64,000 nt of DNA from Paraneptunicella aestuarii. Lineage in GTDB: Bacteria > Pseudomonadota > Gammaproteobacteria > Enterobacterales > Alteromonadaceae. This document shows, piece after piece, positions 23,605 through 33,233 of this stretch. Each line of letters opens with the position of its first letter. Positions within the stretch are counted from its first letter, which is position 1. The notes beneath the pieces were generated by a model that was not told where the DNA came from, did no database searches, and saw only the letters and a list, made by a program, of their open reading frames with translations. Position numbers and translations under genes: made by a program. The DNA lies in NCBI RefSeq assembly GCF_019900845.1, contig NZ_CP074570.1:1736001-1800000 (forward strand). Direction: 5' to 3'.

Positions 23605-25698
23605 ATGATCCCTGATAGCATTAAAAGTAAGCTGCATGTCACTCTGTTATTTAGCCTCTTGCTGCTTGGCAGTGGCATTATTGCTGCTTTTATGGTGAAT
23701 TTCAGACAGATTGAGTCGGAAAGTCTGAAGAGCTTCTTTTCTCAAATCGCGGCGAAAACCTCTGATAAGTTGGGAAATTTAAGTGCTTTGGAATATAAGA
23801 GTTCACATCCTACTTTTCTTTTGCATGAATTAGTTGAAATAAACAGTATTAAAGCCGGATTCGTATTTAATACGAGCTGGGATCTAATGTATCAGCATGT
23901 AAACCCTATGTACGCGCGCGAAGTGCAGCAATATATGTATCGCTTAACCGATCCTAAATTAAAAGTCATTGATGTGATGGTGGCTGGTGGTGACATTTAT
24001 GTTGTACAGGAGATTGGTCGTCAGGGAAGTCCTGATGGTTATCTCATGGTTGTGGGAGATTATGATGGTTTGCTGGACAACCGAATGAGGGAGTTGTTGC
24101 TTAAAACCTTGTCATGGATCTTGCCGGCTTTATTTTTGCTGGTGATTTTTGGGTTTTATTTGCAGCGTAAGATTTTGTTTCCTATGGAGCGTTTAGTGGC
24201 ATTTGCGACTGCGTTAAAGGAAAAACAAAATATGGATAGTCGTCTGGATGAAGATTCCAGTGAAGAGGACTTTAACACGATTGCCCGTACCTTTAACTGG
24301 GTTTTGAATTTATTTACAAAAGAAAAGGATAAACATAACCAAACGCAATTTCAGCTTAAGTCAGTTAAGAATGTCGTTGAGAGAATTTCTAATCATGAAC
24401 AGATAACAGGTTTGATTCGCCGTAATCAGTTCATGGATTTGTTGCAGGAGAAATTACTGATTTGTGAGAGTGATGGCAACGATGTTGGCTTGTTCTTTAT
24501 TGATTTGGATAATTTTTCCAGTATTAACCGTTCCTATGGTTATGAATTCGGTGACAAAGTGTTGTCGGATGTGGCCTGTACCATTTTAAATCTGGTAGGT
24601 ACGGAGGCCCATGTTTGCCGCTTGGCTAACGATAAATTTCTGGTTTTTCTGATCCCGTCTTCTAACTCTATGTCGATTACCTTATTAGTGCAGGGCCTGG
24701 TGAAAAACCTGAATGGCGAATACATTATTAATGATCGCAATGTGCGTGTAGGGGCCAGTATTGGCATTGCTTTTGCCAAAGACGTGTCTTATCAAAGCAA
24801 CAAGTTGCTCGAAAATGCTGAACTTGCAATGCAGCAGGTGAAGAAGTTAGGAAAGGGTGGTTACACCTATTTTGATAAGGAATTATTAGAGAGGGCAAGG
24901 CGTGAGAGGATGATTTACATGTCCTTTGATGCGGCGTTAAAAAACCAGCGCCTGGATGTGTTTTATCAGCCTAAAGTGAATGTGCGAGGCGAACTGTTAG
25001 GGTTTGAAGCGCTTGCTCGATGGGAACATGAGGAGTTGGGGGAAATTCGCCCTGCGGAGTTTGTACCAGTAATAGAAGCGAATCAGATGGCATTTCAGTT
25101 GACTTCCTGGGTGTTGGAAAGAGTTGTGATTGAAGCCGATGTTATCCAGACCATGCTGAAAAAAAAGTTGTTATTCACGGTGAACTTGACCCATTCTGAT
25201 CTATTGAATCCGGAATTCGTTCCCTTCGTGGAAAACCTGTTTAAAGATGATTCCTTATCACCTTCCTGTATCGAATTCGACATTGTCGAGTCGGCTTTGA
25301 ATCAATATGCTCAGCCTGTCTACGATACCTTAAACCGGTTAAAGGGATTGGGTTTTTCTATTGCTTTGGATAGCTTTGGTACAGTGTATTCTTCTATTGG
25401 TAATCTGGTTCATAATCATATCGACACTATTAAATTGGATAAATCCTGGATGGATGCTCTAGGCAATGGTGAACGAGAGATGCTGGTTATCAGCAGTATG
25501 ATTGAAATGGCTCATAATTTAAATTTGTCTGTATGTGCAGAAGGTATTGAGACAACCGAGCAGTTTAAAATGATGGTTGGATTTGGCTGTGAGGCGTTAC
25601 AGGGATATTTGTTTGGACGTCCAATGCCCATTGACAAGATTCCCGGCTTGTTTTCTCGTGTTCCAGCCTATTCTGCGTCGAATGTTAAAACGGGCTAG
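23605..25698 (+). CDS. Membrane GGDEF-EAL protein with degenerate GGDEF and altered EAL loop 6
   Basis: 697 residues. Two membrane segments (about 10-32 and 166-186) enclose a periplasmic domain, followed by a linker, a GGDEF domain (about 265-425) and an EAL domain (about 435-685). The GGDEF signature is replaced by ANDKF (341-345), so diguanylate cyclase activity is unlikely. The EAL domain keeps E468 (EAL), N527, E557, E562, D589, K610, E646 and Q666. The normally DDFGTGYSS loop reads DSFGTVYSS, losing the second metal-site Asp. It may be a weak phosphodiesterase or a c-di-GMP-binding effector, like the LapD/CsrD class. The adjacent operon encodes an active-looking cyclase on the opposite strand. 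Confidence 0.85.
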   Translation: MIPDSIKSKLHVTLLFSLLLLGSGIIAAFMVNFRQIESESLKSFFSQIAAKTSDKLGNLSALEYKSSHPTFLLHELVEINSIKAGFVFNTSWDLMYQHVNPMYAREVQQYMYRLTDPKLKVIDVMVAGGDIYVVQEIGRQGSPDGYLMVVGDYDGLLDNRMRELLLKTLSWILPALFLLVIFGFYLQRKILFPMERLVAFATALKEKQNMDSRLDEDSSEEDFNTIARTFNWVLNLFTKEKDKHNQTQFQLKSVKNVVERISNHEQITGLIRRNQFMDLLQEKLLICESDGNDVGLFFIDLDNFSSINRSYGYEFGDKVLSDVACTILNLVGTEAHVCRLANDKFLVFLIPSSNSMSITLLVQGLVKNLNGEYIINDRNVRVGASIGIAFAKDVSYQSNKLLENAELAMQQVKKLGKGGYTYFDKELLERARRERMIYMSFDAALKNQRLDVFYQPKVNVRGELLGFEALARWEHEELGEIRPAEFVPVIEANQMAFQLTSWVLERVVIEADVIQTMLKKKLLFTVNLTHSDLLNPEFVPFVENLFKDDSLSPSCIEFDIVESALNQYAQPVYDTLNRLKGLGFSIALDSFGTVYSSIGNLVHNHIDTIKLDKSWMDALGNGEREMLVISSMIEMAHNLNLSVCAEGIETTEQFKMMVGFGCEALQGYLFGRPMPIDKIPGLFSRVPAYSASNVKTG

Positions 25699-25716
25699 GG
25701 GCATTTACTCATAACC

Positions 25717-26661
25717 CTATGCAACAAACAAACGTGAAACAAATTTGTTGCGTCCGGTTTCTTTTGCTTCGTACATACAACCGTCGACAAAGGTTAATAA
25801 TTGCTCTGGTCTAATATTGGGCGTTGGCATGACAGATGAAATACCCATGCTTACGGTAACCGACTTGTAACTGCCATTATGAGGGTGGGGTACGGCTAAT
25901 TGTTCAATGGTTTCCTGTAACCGTTTTGCGCACCATTCAGCACCCTGAAGATCGGTATTGGGCAGGATAATGGCAAACTCTTCGCCGCCGTAGCGTGCTA
26001 CAACGTCTGTGTCTCTCATTTGACAGTTATGTATGGCTTTGGCAATGGTTCTAAGGCATTCATCGCCTTGTAGATGGCCGTAAAAGTCGTTGTATTTTTT
26101 GAAGTTATCAATGTCCAGAAATATCAGGCCGAGAGGTTCTTGCTCGCGTAAGGCGCGCCCCCATTCAATGTAGAGCTGATCATCAAAGCGACGACGGTTG
26201 GCAATACCGGTTAAGCCATCGGTGGTGGAAAGAAGTTTTAACTGATTCCGATAGCGTACCAGCTCCAGGTGATTGCGGATGCGCATTTTCACAACTGGTG
26301 GGTGGAAGGGTTTGGTGATGTAGTCGATAGCACCTAATTCCAGTCCTTTTTCTTCGTCTTCTTCACTATCTAGTGAAGTAACGAAAATTACCGGGATCAT
26401 TTCTGTGAATTTGTTTTCTTTTAGTCGGCGACACACTTCGTAGCCGTCCATTTCTGGCATGACAACATCGAGCAAAACCAGATCGGGGCGCATTTTTTGT
26501 GCTAGCTCCAGAGCATTTTTGCCGTTGCGGGCAAAGATGATATTGCACTCATTACGCAATATCTCCCCCAGTGTTTTGATGTTACTACTGGTATCGTCAA
26601 CAATTAACACCGTTTGTTCAGTTGCGTCTTTCTCGCTGACTGCTGCTAGAGGTGTATTCAT
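25717..26661 (-). CDS. Response regulator diguanylate cyclase (REC-GGDEF)
   Basis: 314 residues. The REC domain (about 16-130) has phospho-acceptor D65 (LVLLDVVMPEMDG) and K117 (TKPFHPP). The GGDEF domain (about 145-312) has an intact active site GGEEF at 225-229 and an RxxD inhibitory site (R216-D219) five residues before it. It should make c-di-GMP when phosphorylated and be inhibited by its product. It is the last gene of a minus-strand operon with a hybrid histidine kinase, which is the likely phosphodonor. All key residues are present. Confidence 0.9.
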   Translation of the reverse strand: MNTPLAAVSEKDATEQTVLIVDDTSSNIKTLGEILRNECNIIFARNGKNALELAQKMRPDLVLLDVVMPEMDGYEVCRRLKENKFTEMIPVIFVTSLDSEEDEEKGLELGAIDYITKPFHPPVVKMRIRNHLELVRYRNQLKLLSTTDGLTGIANRRRFDDQLYIEWGRALREQEPLGLIFLDIDNFKKYNDFYGHLQGDECLRTIAKAIHNCQMRDTDVVARYGGEEFAIILPNTDLQGAEWCAKRLQETIEQLAVPHPHNGSYKSVTVSMGISSVMPTPNIRPEQLLTFVDGCMYEAKETGRNKFVSRLFVA

Positions 26662-26699
26662 CCTTATGTCTTCCTTTCATTACCAGAAAAAGAGTGGAA

Positions 26700-29600
26700 C
26701 TAGCTTATCGACTGGATCTGAGTTTTCAGTTGTTCCAGTTTGTCGCGTGTTTCTTCAAAATCCAGCTTTTCCAGACTTGATGAGATGGCTTCACGTAGTG
26801 ATGCGAACTCTTCTTCTGGAAGCTGAGTAAGTAAATCCTCTCCAAAATCTACAGCGTCAAGTTGTTGAGTTTGAAGCATATTGTCTAACTGCTCTATTAA
26901 AGTTAGCACGGTGTTTTGATCTAGTTGTAAAGAAATTTCCGATTGCACCTGTTGGAGATCGTCTTCCTGATTTGTCAGGAATTGCTCTATGGCTTGAAGT
27001 AACTGCGTTAATTCCTGATACAACTGATTTAGCGCGGTGTTGTCCAGAGTGTTGTGCAGCCTTAGGTTGCTTTCTATTTTTCCGGCAAGTTGATGAATGC
27101 TATTGGCTGATATATTGCCTGATTCGCCTTTTAGTTTGTGTACCAGATACAGCATGCCTGATATGTTCTGTTCTTTTTCCAGAGCATTAAACTCTTGCTC
27201 GAAGTGTTGATAATCTCTTTGAAATTCCAACAATAATTTGGATAGCATGGGCATTTTATAGCCTAGGCGTTTTAATGCAGAGCCCGTTGCAATGCCCGGA
27301 ATTTTCGGGAGGTTTTGTTGATCGATAGCTCTCGCTTCTGATTTAACCGTGTTATGCAAATATTGCTGAATGGTTTTATAGAATAAATCGACATCAATGG
27401 GTTTGGTTAAGTGAGCAACCATGCCGGCTTGCAGACTGCGTTCTTTGTCTTCTTGCATTGCGTGGGCAGTCATGGCGATGATTGGCGTATCAAGATGTAG
27501 CTCATTATGGATATATTTACTGGCAGATAAGCCATCAAGTTGTGGCATCTGAATATCCATGAGTATCAGGTCGAAGCGTTGCTCTTTGGCTCGTTGAATC
27601 GCTTCATAGCCGTTATTGGCGACAACGGTTTCAGCTTGAATGTCGGCAAGTAAACTGAGTACCACTTCCTGATTCAGTTTATTATCTTCTGCCACTAGCA
27701 CTTTTTTCCCTCGTCCTTCAATATCAGGTTTTAGATCTGCCAAGGGGATAGGAATTTGAGCTAAGCAGGTTGAAAGCGTTGTTTGTAATACCGTATACAG
27801 TTGGCCGTGAGTCACCGGTTTGGATAGATGACCTGAAAGCGGTAAATGCAGCGTTTGTTGCAAGTATTCGTCGTCATGCCCAAAGGCGGTCAGCATCACG
27901 AATAAAGGCATCGGGTAGGGCAATTGCATTTTCTGAATGTGTTCTATGAGTTCAATACCACTCATGCCGGGCATTTTCCAGTCAACGATGATGACATGGA
28001 TGGGGTCTTGGTTGTTTGCCAGAAAGTCGAGGCATTCATTTCCGGAGTGTGTGGTTTGATTTTTACACTGCCAGCTACTTAGCATTTCAGCGAGAATGAA
28101 GCACGAGGTGGTGCTGTCATCGACTAACAGAACATGTTTATCTTGCAGAAAGTTGCCATTCAATTGGGCGATATCGTTTAGTGCGTGCGTTGATAATGGC
28201 TGGTTTTTGGGAAGGCTAAAACGAGTTGTAAAACTAAACTGACTGCCTTTACCAAATTCACTTTCTACCCATATTTCACCTTGCATAAGGTGAACCAGCT
28301 TGGCACTGATAGCCAGCCCTAACCCTGTGCCACCATATTTCCGAGTGATCGAGTTATCAATTTGATTAAACGAGGAAAATAACAGATGTTGTTTTTCTTC
28401 GGAAATGCCGATGCCGTCGTCTTTGACTGAGAAGAGCAGAGATAGGCTGCTATCTTGCTGATGTTCGACTTCTATAGTGAGTAGAACTTCTCCTCGTTCG
28501 GTAAATTTGATGGCATTACTAACAAGGTTTAACAGAATTTGCCCTAAACGAAGTGGGTCACCAATGAGTGGTTGAGGAATATCTGGCGCAACGGAGTAGA
28601 TTATATCGAGCCCTTTGTTGGCTGCTTGAATTGCTGTGACGCTGGAAAGATTGCTAAGCACATCTTCCAGCTTAAAGGGAATACGTTCCAATTCCATTTT
28701 TCCGGCATCGATTTTGGAAATATCCAATATGTCGTTAACCAGGCTCAGTAATACATGAGCTGAGCTGTCGATTCTTTGCAGCAGGCTTTCTTGTTGTTCG
28801 TTTAGCTTGGAGCGTAAGGCCAGGTAACTATTGCCGATGATAGCATTTAAGGGCGTTCTGATTTCATGGCTCATATTTGCCAAAAACTGCCCTTTGGCCT
28901 GATTCGCTACTTCCGCTTCTTCCTTGGCGATTCTCAAGTCGGTTTCTGAGCGTTTTTGTTTGGTGATATCTCGTCCTAATCCTTCAATGCTGATGAAGTT
29001 ACCATCATCGTCAAATAAGCTGGCTTCTGATAGCAGGAGCCAGCGTTTTTCGCCGGATTTGTCCAGAATTTCGGCTTCAAATTCCAGTTGTGAATCGCTT
29101 TCTCTGCCTCGACCATAATAATGCAACGCCACCTGATTAATGGGGTTGTTGGTGAGTAGTGATACGATTTCTACCATTTCTTCAGGCTTGTAGCCGAAGA
29201 GCTGTTTAACGTTTTGGCTGGTACTGGTTATTACACCATCTTTATTACGGGTATAAACAAAGTATTGGTTTAAGCTGTTTAGTAGACGGTGGTATTTTTC
29301 CCTGTTTTTCGACAGTGCCAGTTCGGATGCTCTGCGCAGTGACTCGGTTTTGTTTAAACTTCTTAAGAGGTAGAAGGAGGCTGACCAGGCTGTAAGTAGT
29401 AATATCAGGCTGATAATGCCTTCTATCATCAGCTTATTACGAATATCCAGTGCCAGTTGTTGGTAGAAAGAGTCTGACAGCCAGAAATTGGCAACGCCTA
29501 ACAGCTCATAGGTGTTGGGCGAGTAAAGCTCTACGGTGGCACGGAAGCAATTACTACATTGGGTATTGCCGAGTTTTAATAAGTCAATGGGGAAGTAATC

Positions 29601-29921
29601 GGTATCCAGTTCAAGAGTGATACCAATGTACATGGGAGTTTGGGAATCTTTTTGTTTGTATAGCAGAAGCTTGGATACAACGTCATGTACTGCATCCAGG
29701 TTATTCTTGTTTCTGCTGTCGACCAGTGCATTGGAGAGTTGTATGGCCTGCGCTTCTGCGACCAGTTTTGCATCTATGTGGGCTTTTTCTCGTAGGTCGG
29801 GCTCGAGTACGTTTAGCCAGTAGGCAGCAAGTAAAACCTGTAGGGCAATGGTGAGTATCAGAAATACGGCATTGATCAGATAGGATGTATTGCGTAGACG
29901 TGCGCTGCTTTTACTTTTCAT
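26700..29921 (-). CDS. Hybrid sensor histidine kinase (PAS-HisKA-HATPase-REC-REC-Hpt)
   Basis: 1073 residues, membrane-bound. The first membrane segment at about 14-34 is followed by a periplasmic region (35-162) carrying a C-x2-C pair (C122, C125), then a second segment at about 165-187 and a PAS domain (about 210-325). HisKA has its phospho-acceptor at H352 (MSHEIRTPLN). The HATPase N and G boxes follow (NLVSNAIKFT, DDGIGIS, GGTGLGLAIS). Two REC domains come next (VDWKMPGMSG and LMDIQMPQLDG), and an Hpt domain has its His in LVHKLKGESG. This is a BarA-type phosphorelay. It overlaps the YfiR-like gene by 11 bp and precedes the REC-GGDEF gene by 38 bp, suggesting a YfiR-like input and c-di-GMP output. 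The ligand is unknown. Confidence 0.92.
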   Translation of the reverse strand: MKSKSSARLRNTSYLINAVFLILTIALQVLLAAYWLNVLEPDLREKAHIDAKLVAEAQAIQLSNALVDSRNKNNLDAVHDVVSKLLLYKQKDSQTPMYIGITLELDTDYFPIDLLKLGNTQCSNCFRATVELYSPNTYELLGVANFWLSDSFYQQLALDIRNKLMIEGIISLILLLTAWSASFYLLRSLNKTESLRRASELALSKNREKYHRLLNSLNQYFVYTRNKDGVITSTSQNVKQLFGYKPEEMVEIVSLLTNNPINQVALHYYGRGRESDSQLEFEAEILDKSGEKRWLLLSEASLFDDDGNFISIEGLGRDITKQKRSETDLRIAKEEAEVANQAKGQFLANMSHEIRTPLNAIIGNSYLALRSKLNEQQESLLQRIDSSAHVLLSLVNDILDISKIDAGKMELERIPFKLEDVLSNLSSVTAIQAANKGLDIIYSVAPDIPQPLIGDPLRLGQILLNLVSNAIKFTERGEVLLTIEVEHQQDSSLSLLFSVKDDGIGISEEKQHLLFSSFNQIDNSITRKYGGTGLGLAISAKLVHLMQGEIWVESEFGKGSQFSFTTRFSLPKNQPLSTHALNDIAQLNGNFLQDKHVLLVDDSTTSCFILAEMLSSWQCKNQTTHSGNECLDFLANNQDPIHVIIVDWKMPGMSGIELIEHIQKMQLPYPMPLFVMLTAFGHDDEYLQQTLHLPLSGHLSKPVTHGQLYTVLQTTLSTCLAQIPIPLADLKPDIEGRGKKVLVAEDNKLNQEVVLSLLADIQAETVVANNGYEAIQRAKEQRFDLILMDIQMPQLDGLSASKYIHNELHLDTPIIAMTAHAMQEDKERSLQAGMVAHLTKPIDVDLFYKTIQQYLHNTVKSEARAIDQQNLPKIPGIATGSALKRLGYKMPMLSKLLLEFQRDYQHFEQEFNALEKEQNISGMLYLVHKLKGESGNISANSIHQLAGKIESNLRLHNTLDNTALNQLYQELTQLLQAIEQFLTNQEDDLQQVQSEISLQLDQNTVLTLIEQLDNMLQTQQLDAVDFGEDLLTQLPEEEFASLREAISSSLEKLDFEETRDKLEQLKTQIQSIS

Positions 29922-30552
29922 AAATCTTCGCCGCCTTTAAAAAGAAGGATTTAATACGTAGTTCTGATACTTGTAATGTGTGGGTGTTGATAAATGGGCG
30001 AACACGGGTTTCTATTTCCAGTCCTCCCAGCACGCCTTTTTCAACATCTCCCTGATAGGGGGAAAAGGTCACGACATGGTGCGCCTTGCCATAGTTGATG
30101 ATGTTCTGGATCATTTCATCTGGAATCGGTTCCAGAACAAAGATCCCTGCTGGTGCTAAAGCGAGTTTGGTGATGGTGTCCAGTTCTTTCAGGATATGCA
30201 CTTTTATCAGGCTGCCTTTTATTTTCCCCTGAGTTTCTTGCTTACCCATGCGTACGAAACTATGTGCCAGGCTTTCTGCCTGTTCCATATTGGCGTTGTA
30301 AATAAAGACGATGTTGATTTCGTTGTCGCTGGTACTTTTGGTGGTGATGTCTCTGTCGGCCATCAACATGGAACGGAAGACTTTTAATCCTGCACGTACT
30401 CGGCTAAGGTCGAATTCACTGGGCTGAGCGTTGGTGATTGTAGGCAGACATAATCCACCCATGAATAAGATAAATAAAATGTAGCTATTTAACCGGCGTG
30501 TTAAATGATGTGTTGCAATAAGTAACTTTGCCTTGGTTTGACTGTTCTTCAA
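29911..30552 (-). CDS. YfiR-like periplasmic protein (DUF4154-like)
   Basis: 213 residues with an N-terminal hydrophobic stretch (about 22-42, ending TITNAQ) that looks like a signal peptide. The mature domain has features seen in YfiR-family proteins: alternating strands and helices, TFSPYQGDVEKGVLGGLEIE, and the C-terminal RIKSFFLKAAKIYE. YfiR of Pseudomonas is a periplasmic inhibitor of the cyclase YfiN. No YfiN-like membrane cyclase is adjacent here. Instead the gene overlaps a hybrid histidine kinase, so this protein may act on the kinase's periplasmic domain. The assignment is by residue pattern and context. Confidence 0.6.
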   Translation of the reverse strand: MKNSQTKAKLLIATHHLTRRLNSYILFILFMGGLCLPTITNAQPSEFDLSRVRAGLKVFRSMLMADRDITTKSTSDNEINIVFIYNANMEQAESLAHSFVRMGKQETQGKIKGSLIKVHILKELDTITKLALAPAGIFVLEPIPDEMIQNIINYGKAHHVVTFSPYQGDVEKGVLGGLEIETRVRPFINTHTLQVSELRIKSFFLKAAKIYEK

Positions 30553-30755
30553 GCGTTTTCCCGAGCGCTGCCAGGCAGCGATTCCCTGTTATATTCGTCT
30601 TGCTACGGATGTCTTATTACAGAAAGCCAACTTCGAAAATGCCTGAGGCTTTAGAGTTCATGATGCTATAGGGTTATTCGCTGTTCAAGTATTTGAATAT
30701 GAAAACTAATGACTAAGCTAGATTGTTGAGCTATATCTCCCGGCTTTCATTTAGA

Positions 30756-32306
30756 TTATATCTCTCGATATAGGTACATGCTTCTGCGTTTGACTCGTAG
30801 ATATATTAATACCGAGATAGCCACCCATATCCAATGCGGCAAGTCACCAAGATAGCGATAGGGGGTTACCCCGGATGTGTTGTGAACTCTATGGCGCAAT
30901 ACGGCTTCCTGAAATTGCGGCGCTTGCGCAAGGATGTCGCCTTGTTCATTTATAAAAGCGGTAACGCCATTATTGGTGGCTCTTAGCACAGGCAATCCCA
31001 TTTCCCTGGCACGCATTTGGGCGATTTCCAGATGTTGATGCGGGCCATGAGAATTGCCAAACCAGGCATCGTTACTTACGGTAATGATAAAATCGCTGTC
31101 GGCGTGAATATTCGCGCGAATTTGTTGTGGAAAGGCGATTTCAAAGCATATGGCGGGAACCATATGGGCGTTATTAGTAAGCAGATTGGGCTGACGGTAA
31201 TCTCCCCGGCTAAAAGAGGACATGGGCAAATCAAATATGGGGGCTAATCCTCTGAGCCAATCTTCCAGCGGGATAAATTCGCCAATGGGCAATAAGTGAT
31301 GCTTGGCAAAGCGGTTAGGATGACCGTAGTAGTATCCTGTTTTTTCTGCTTGCTTCTCTGCTTGAATGCTTTTTTCTTGTTTACTTGAGGTAACTCCGAC
31401 ACTAATCAAATTGTTATAAGCTTCATTGGTTTCGAAGTTGTAATTAACAATACCGGTAATTAACCCTGTGTTGCTTGCGCTGGCTTTTTCATCGAGTTGA
31501 TTTAGATACAGTTGCGACAGGGCTTCAAGGCGCGGAATAGCGGCTTCAGGCCAAATAACAATATCTGCATCCCAAGCGCTTTCTGTCATGGTCATGTATT
31601 TATGCATGGTTGGGCCGTCTTGTTCTGGCGCCCAACGCAATTCTTGCTTGATATTGCCTTGTACCATAGCGATATCAAACGACTTTTGTCCTGGAGTTGT
31701 CCAGGAGATATGCCCAATAAGAGAGCTAATGCCATAGACCAGAGAGAGTGAAACAAAAGCGCTTAATAAGCGTTTTTCATAAAGCTGTCGCCCGAGCAAA
31801 GCGCATATTCCTACCACTAACATGCTGATACCCGTTTCACCGATAATAGGTGCCCAGTTTGCCAATACGCTATGCATTTGGCTGTATCCCAGGGATAACC
31901 AGGGGAATCCGGTTAATACCCAACCTCTGAGCCATTCGGTTACAAACCAGAGTGCAGGTAATGCCCAAGACCAATGCTTAAAGGGCACTTTGGATTTCAG
32001 TAAATGGAAGCTTAACGCAGGGTAAAGGGCTAAATAGCCACACAAGAGCAACATTAGCAATAATGAAACAAGCAGAGGCAGGCCACCAAAATTTGCAATG
32101 CTGACATGCACCCAGCTAATGCCGGCTCCAAACCAGCCAAGGCTAAAGAACCAGCCGCTTTTGAAGGCGCTAAGCTTGGACTGATGTAGTAACACCAGAA
32201 ACAGTGTGAAGATAACAGGAGTGACAAACCAATAGGAGAAGGGGGCGTAAGCTAATGTTAAGCTTGCCCCCAGTAATAGATTGGCGAGGTAGGTTATCGC
32301 TGTCAC
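30756..32306 (-). CDS. lnt: Apolipoprotein N-acyltransferase
   Basis: 516 residues, the normal length. Six or so membrane segments occupy the first ~200 residues, followed by a nitrilase-fold periplasmic domain. Catalytic residues are recognisable: Glu in IVIWPEAAIP, Lys in KHHLLPIGEFIPL and Cys in VPAICFEIAFP. The enzyme adds the third acyl chain to lipoproteins in the inner membrane before Lol sorting, which matches several lipoproteins in this window. It is the last gene of miaB-phoH-ybeY-corC-lnt and lies 5 bp after corC. Confidence 0.95.
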   Translation of the reverse strand: MTAITYLANLLLGASLTLAYAPFSYWFVTPVIFTLFLVLLHQSKLSAFKSGWFFSLGWFGAGISWVHVSIANFGGLPLLVSLLLMLLLCGYLALYPALSFHLLKSKVPFKHWSWALPALWFVTEWLRGWVLTGFPWLSLGYSQMHSVLANWAPIIGETGISMLVVGICALLGRQLYEKRLLSAFVSLSLVYGISSLIGHISWTTPGQKSFDIAMVQGNIKQELRWAPEQDGPTMHKYMTMTESAWDADIVIWPEAAIPRLEALSQLYLNQLDEKASASNTGLITGIVNYNFETNEAYNNLISVGVTSSKQEKSIQAEKQAEKTGYYYGHPNRFAKHHLLPIGEFIPLEDWLRGLAPIFDLPMSSFSRGDYRQPNLLTNNAHMVPAICFEIAFPQQIRANIHADSDFIITVSNDAWFGNSHGPHQHLEIAQMRAREMGLPVLRATNNGVTAFINEQGDILAQAPQFQEAVLRHRVHNTSGVTPYRYLGDLPHWIWVAISVLIYLRVKRRSMYLYREI

Positions 32307-32311
32307 CCGAA

Positions 32312-33190
32312 TTATTCTTGTGCTTGCTCTTCGTCAGGTTTTGGAAAGGTGATTTTTAATTGAATTAAGCGACGTCCGTCGGCATTACTCACTCTAAACA
32401 GAATATTGTTAATCATTACCGATTCGTCTTTTTCAGGCAGATGCCCAAAAGCATTCAGGACAATACCGCCAATAGTGTCGGCTTGTTCATCGCTAAAGTC
32501 GGTTTTGAAATATTCGTTAAATTCGTCAATAGGGGTGAGAGCTTTAACGGAATAGGTATATTTGTTTAAGGCTTTGATGTCTTCTGATTCTTCATCTTCA
32601 GCGTCATGTTCGTCTTCGATTTCGCCTACGATAAGTTCCAGAATATCTTCAATGGTGACCAAACCGGATACACCGCCGTATTCATCAACCACTATTGCCA
32701 TGTGATAACGATGTTCCCTGAATTCACGCAGTAATGTATCAACGCGTTTGCTTTCAGGAATAATCACAGCGGGGCGAATGATGTCGGCTAGCTGGATTTC
32801 AACGTCTGGCTCAAAGGCTTTACGTAGCAGGTCTTTTGCCAGCAACACGCCTTCGACATGGTCTTTGTCTTCTGCAATCACTGGGAAACGGGAATGGGCG
32901 GATTCTAGTACGATAGGCAGAAACGACTCAACGCTTTGGGTGATGTCGATGGTGACCATCTGTGCCCGAGGGATCATTATGTCCCTGACTCGCATTTCAC
33001 TGACGCCTAATACCCCCTGAATCATATTGCGGGTTTCAGGATCAATGACGTCCTTTTGTTGGGCCTCAGAAATTATTTCTGCTAATTCTTCGCGATTTTG
33101 CGGTTCCCCTGAGAAGGTTTGTACTAATTTATCTAGCCAACCTTTACTGGAGGAACCGTTACTAGAGTGGGGATTATCGTCGTTATTCAT
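32312..33190 (-). CDS. corC: CorC/YbeX, CBS-domain protein
   Basis: 292 residues. Two CBS domains (about 70-190: VRDIMIPRAQMVTIDI and ESKRVDTLLREFREHRYHMA) are followed by a C-terminal CorC/HlyC domain (about 205-285). Family members are linked to magnesium/cobalt efflux and, as YbeX, to ribosome metabolism alongside YbeY. The N-terminus starts with a low-complexity Asn/Ser stretch and has no membrane domain, as in E. coli YbeX. It sits between ybeY and lnt in the conserved order. Confidence 0.93.
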   Translation of the reverse strand: MNNDDNPHSSNGSSSKGWLDKLVQTFSGEPQNREELAEIISEAQQKDVIDPETRNMIQGVLGVSEMRVRDIMIPRAQMVTIDITQSVESFLPIVLESAHSRFPVIAEDKDHVEGVLLAKDLLRKAFEPDVEIQLADIIRPAVIIPESKRVDTLLREFREHRYHMAIVVDEYGGVSGLVTIEDILELIVGEIEDEHDAEDEESEDIKALNKYTYSVKALTPIDEFNEYFKTDFSDEQADTIGGIVLNAFGHLPEKDESVMINNILFRVSNADGRRLIQLKITFPKPDEEQAQE

Positions 33191-33233
33191 AATAAATCTT
33201 GTTTTGCTTTCCTGAGTAAGCGTAAAGGGTTAA

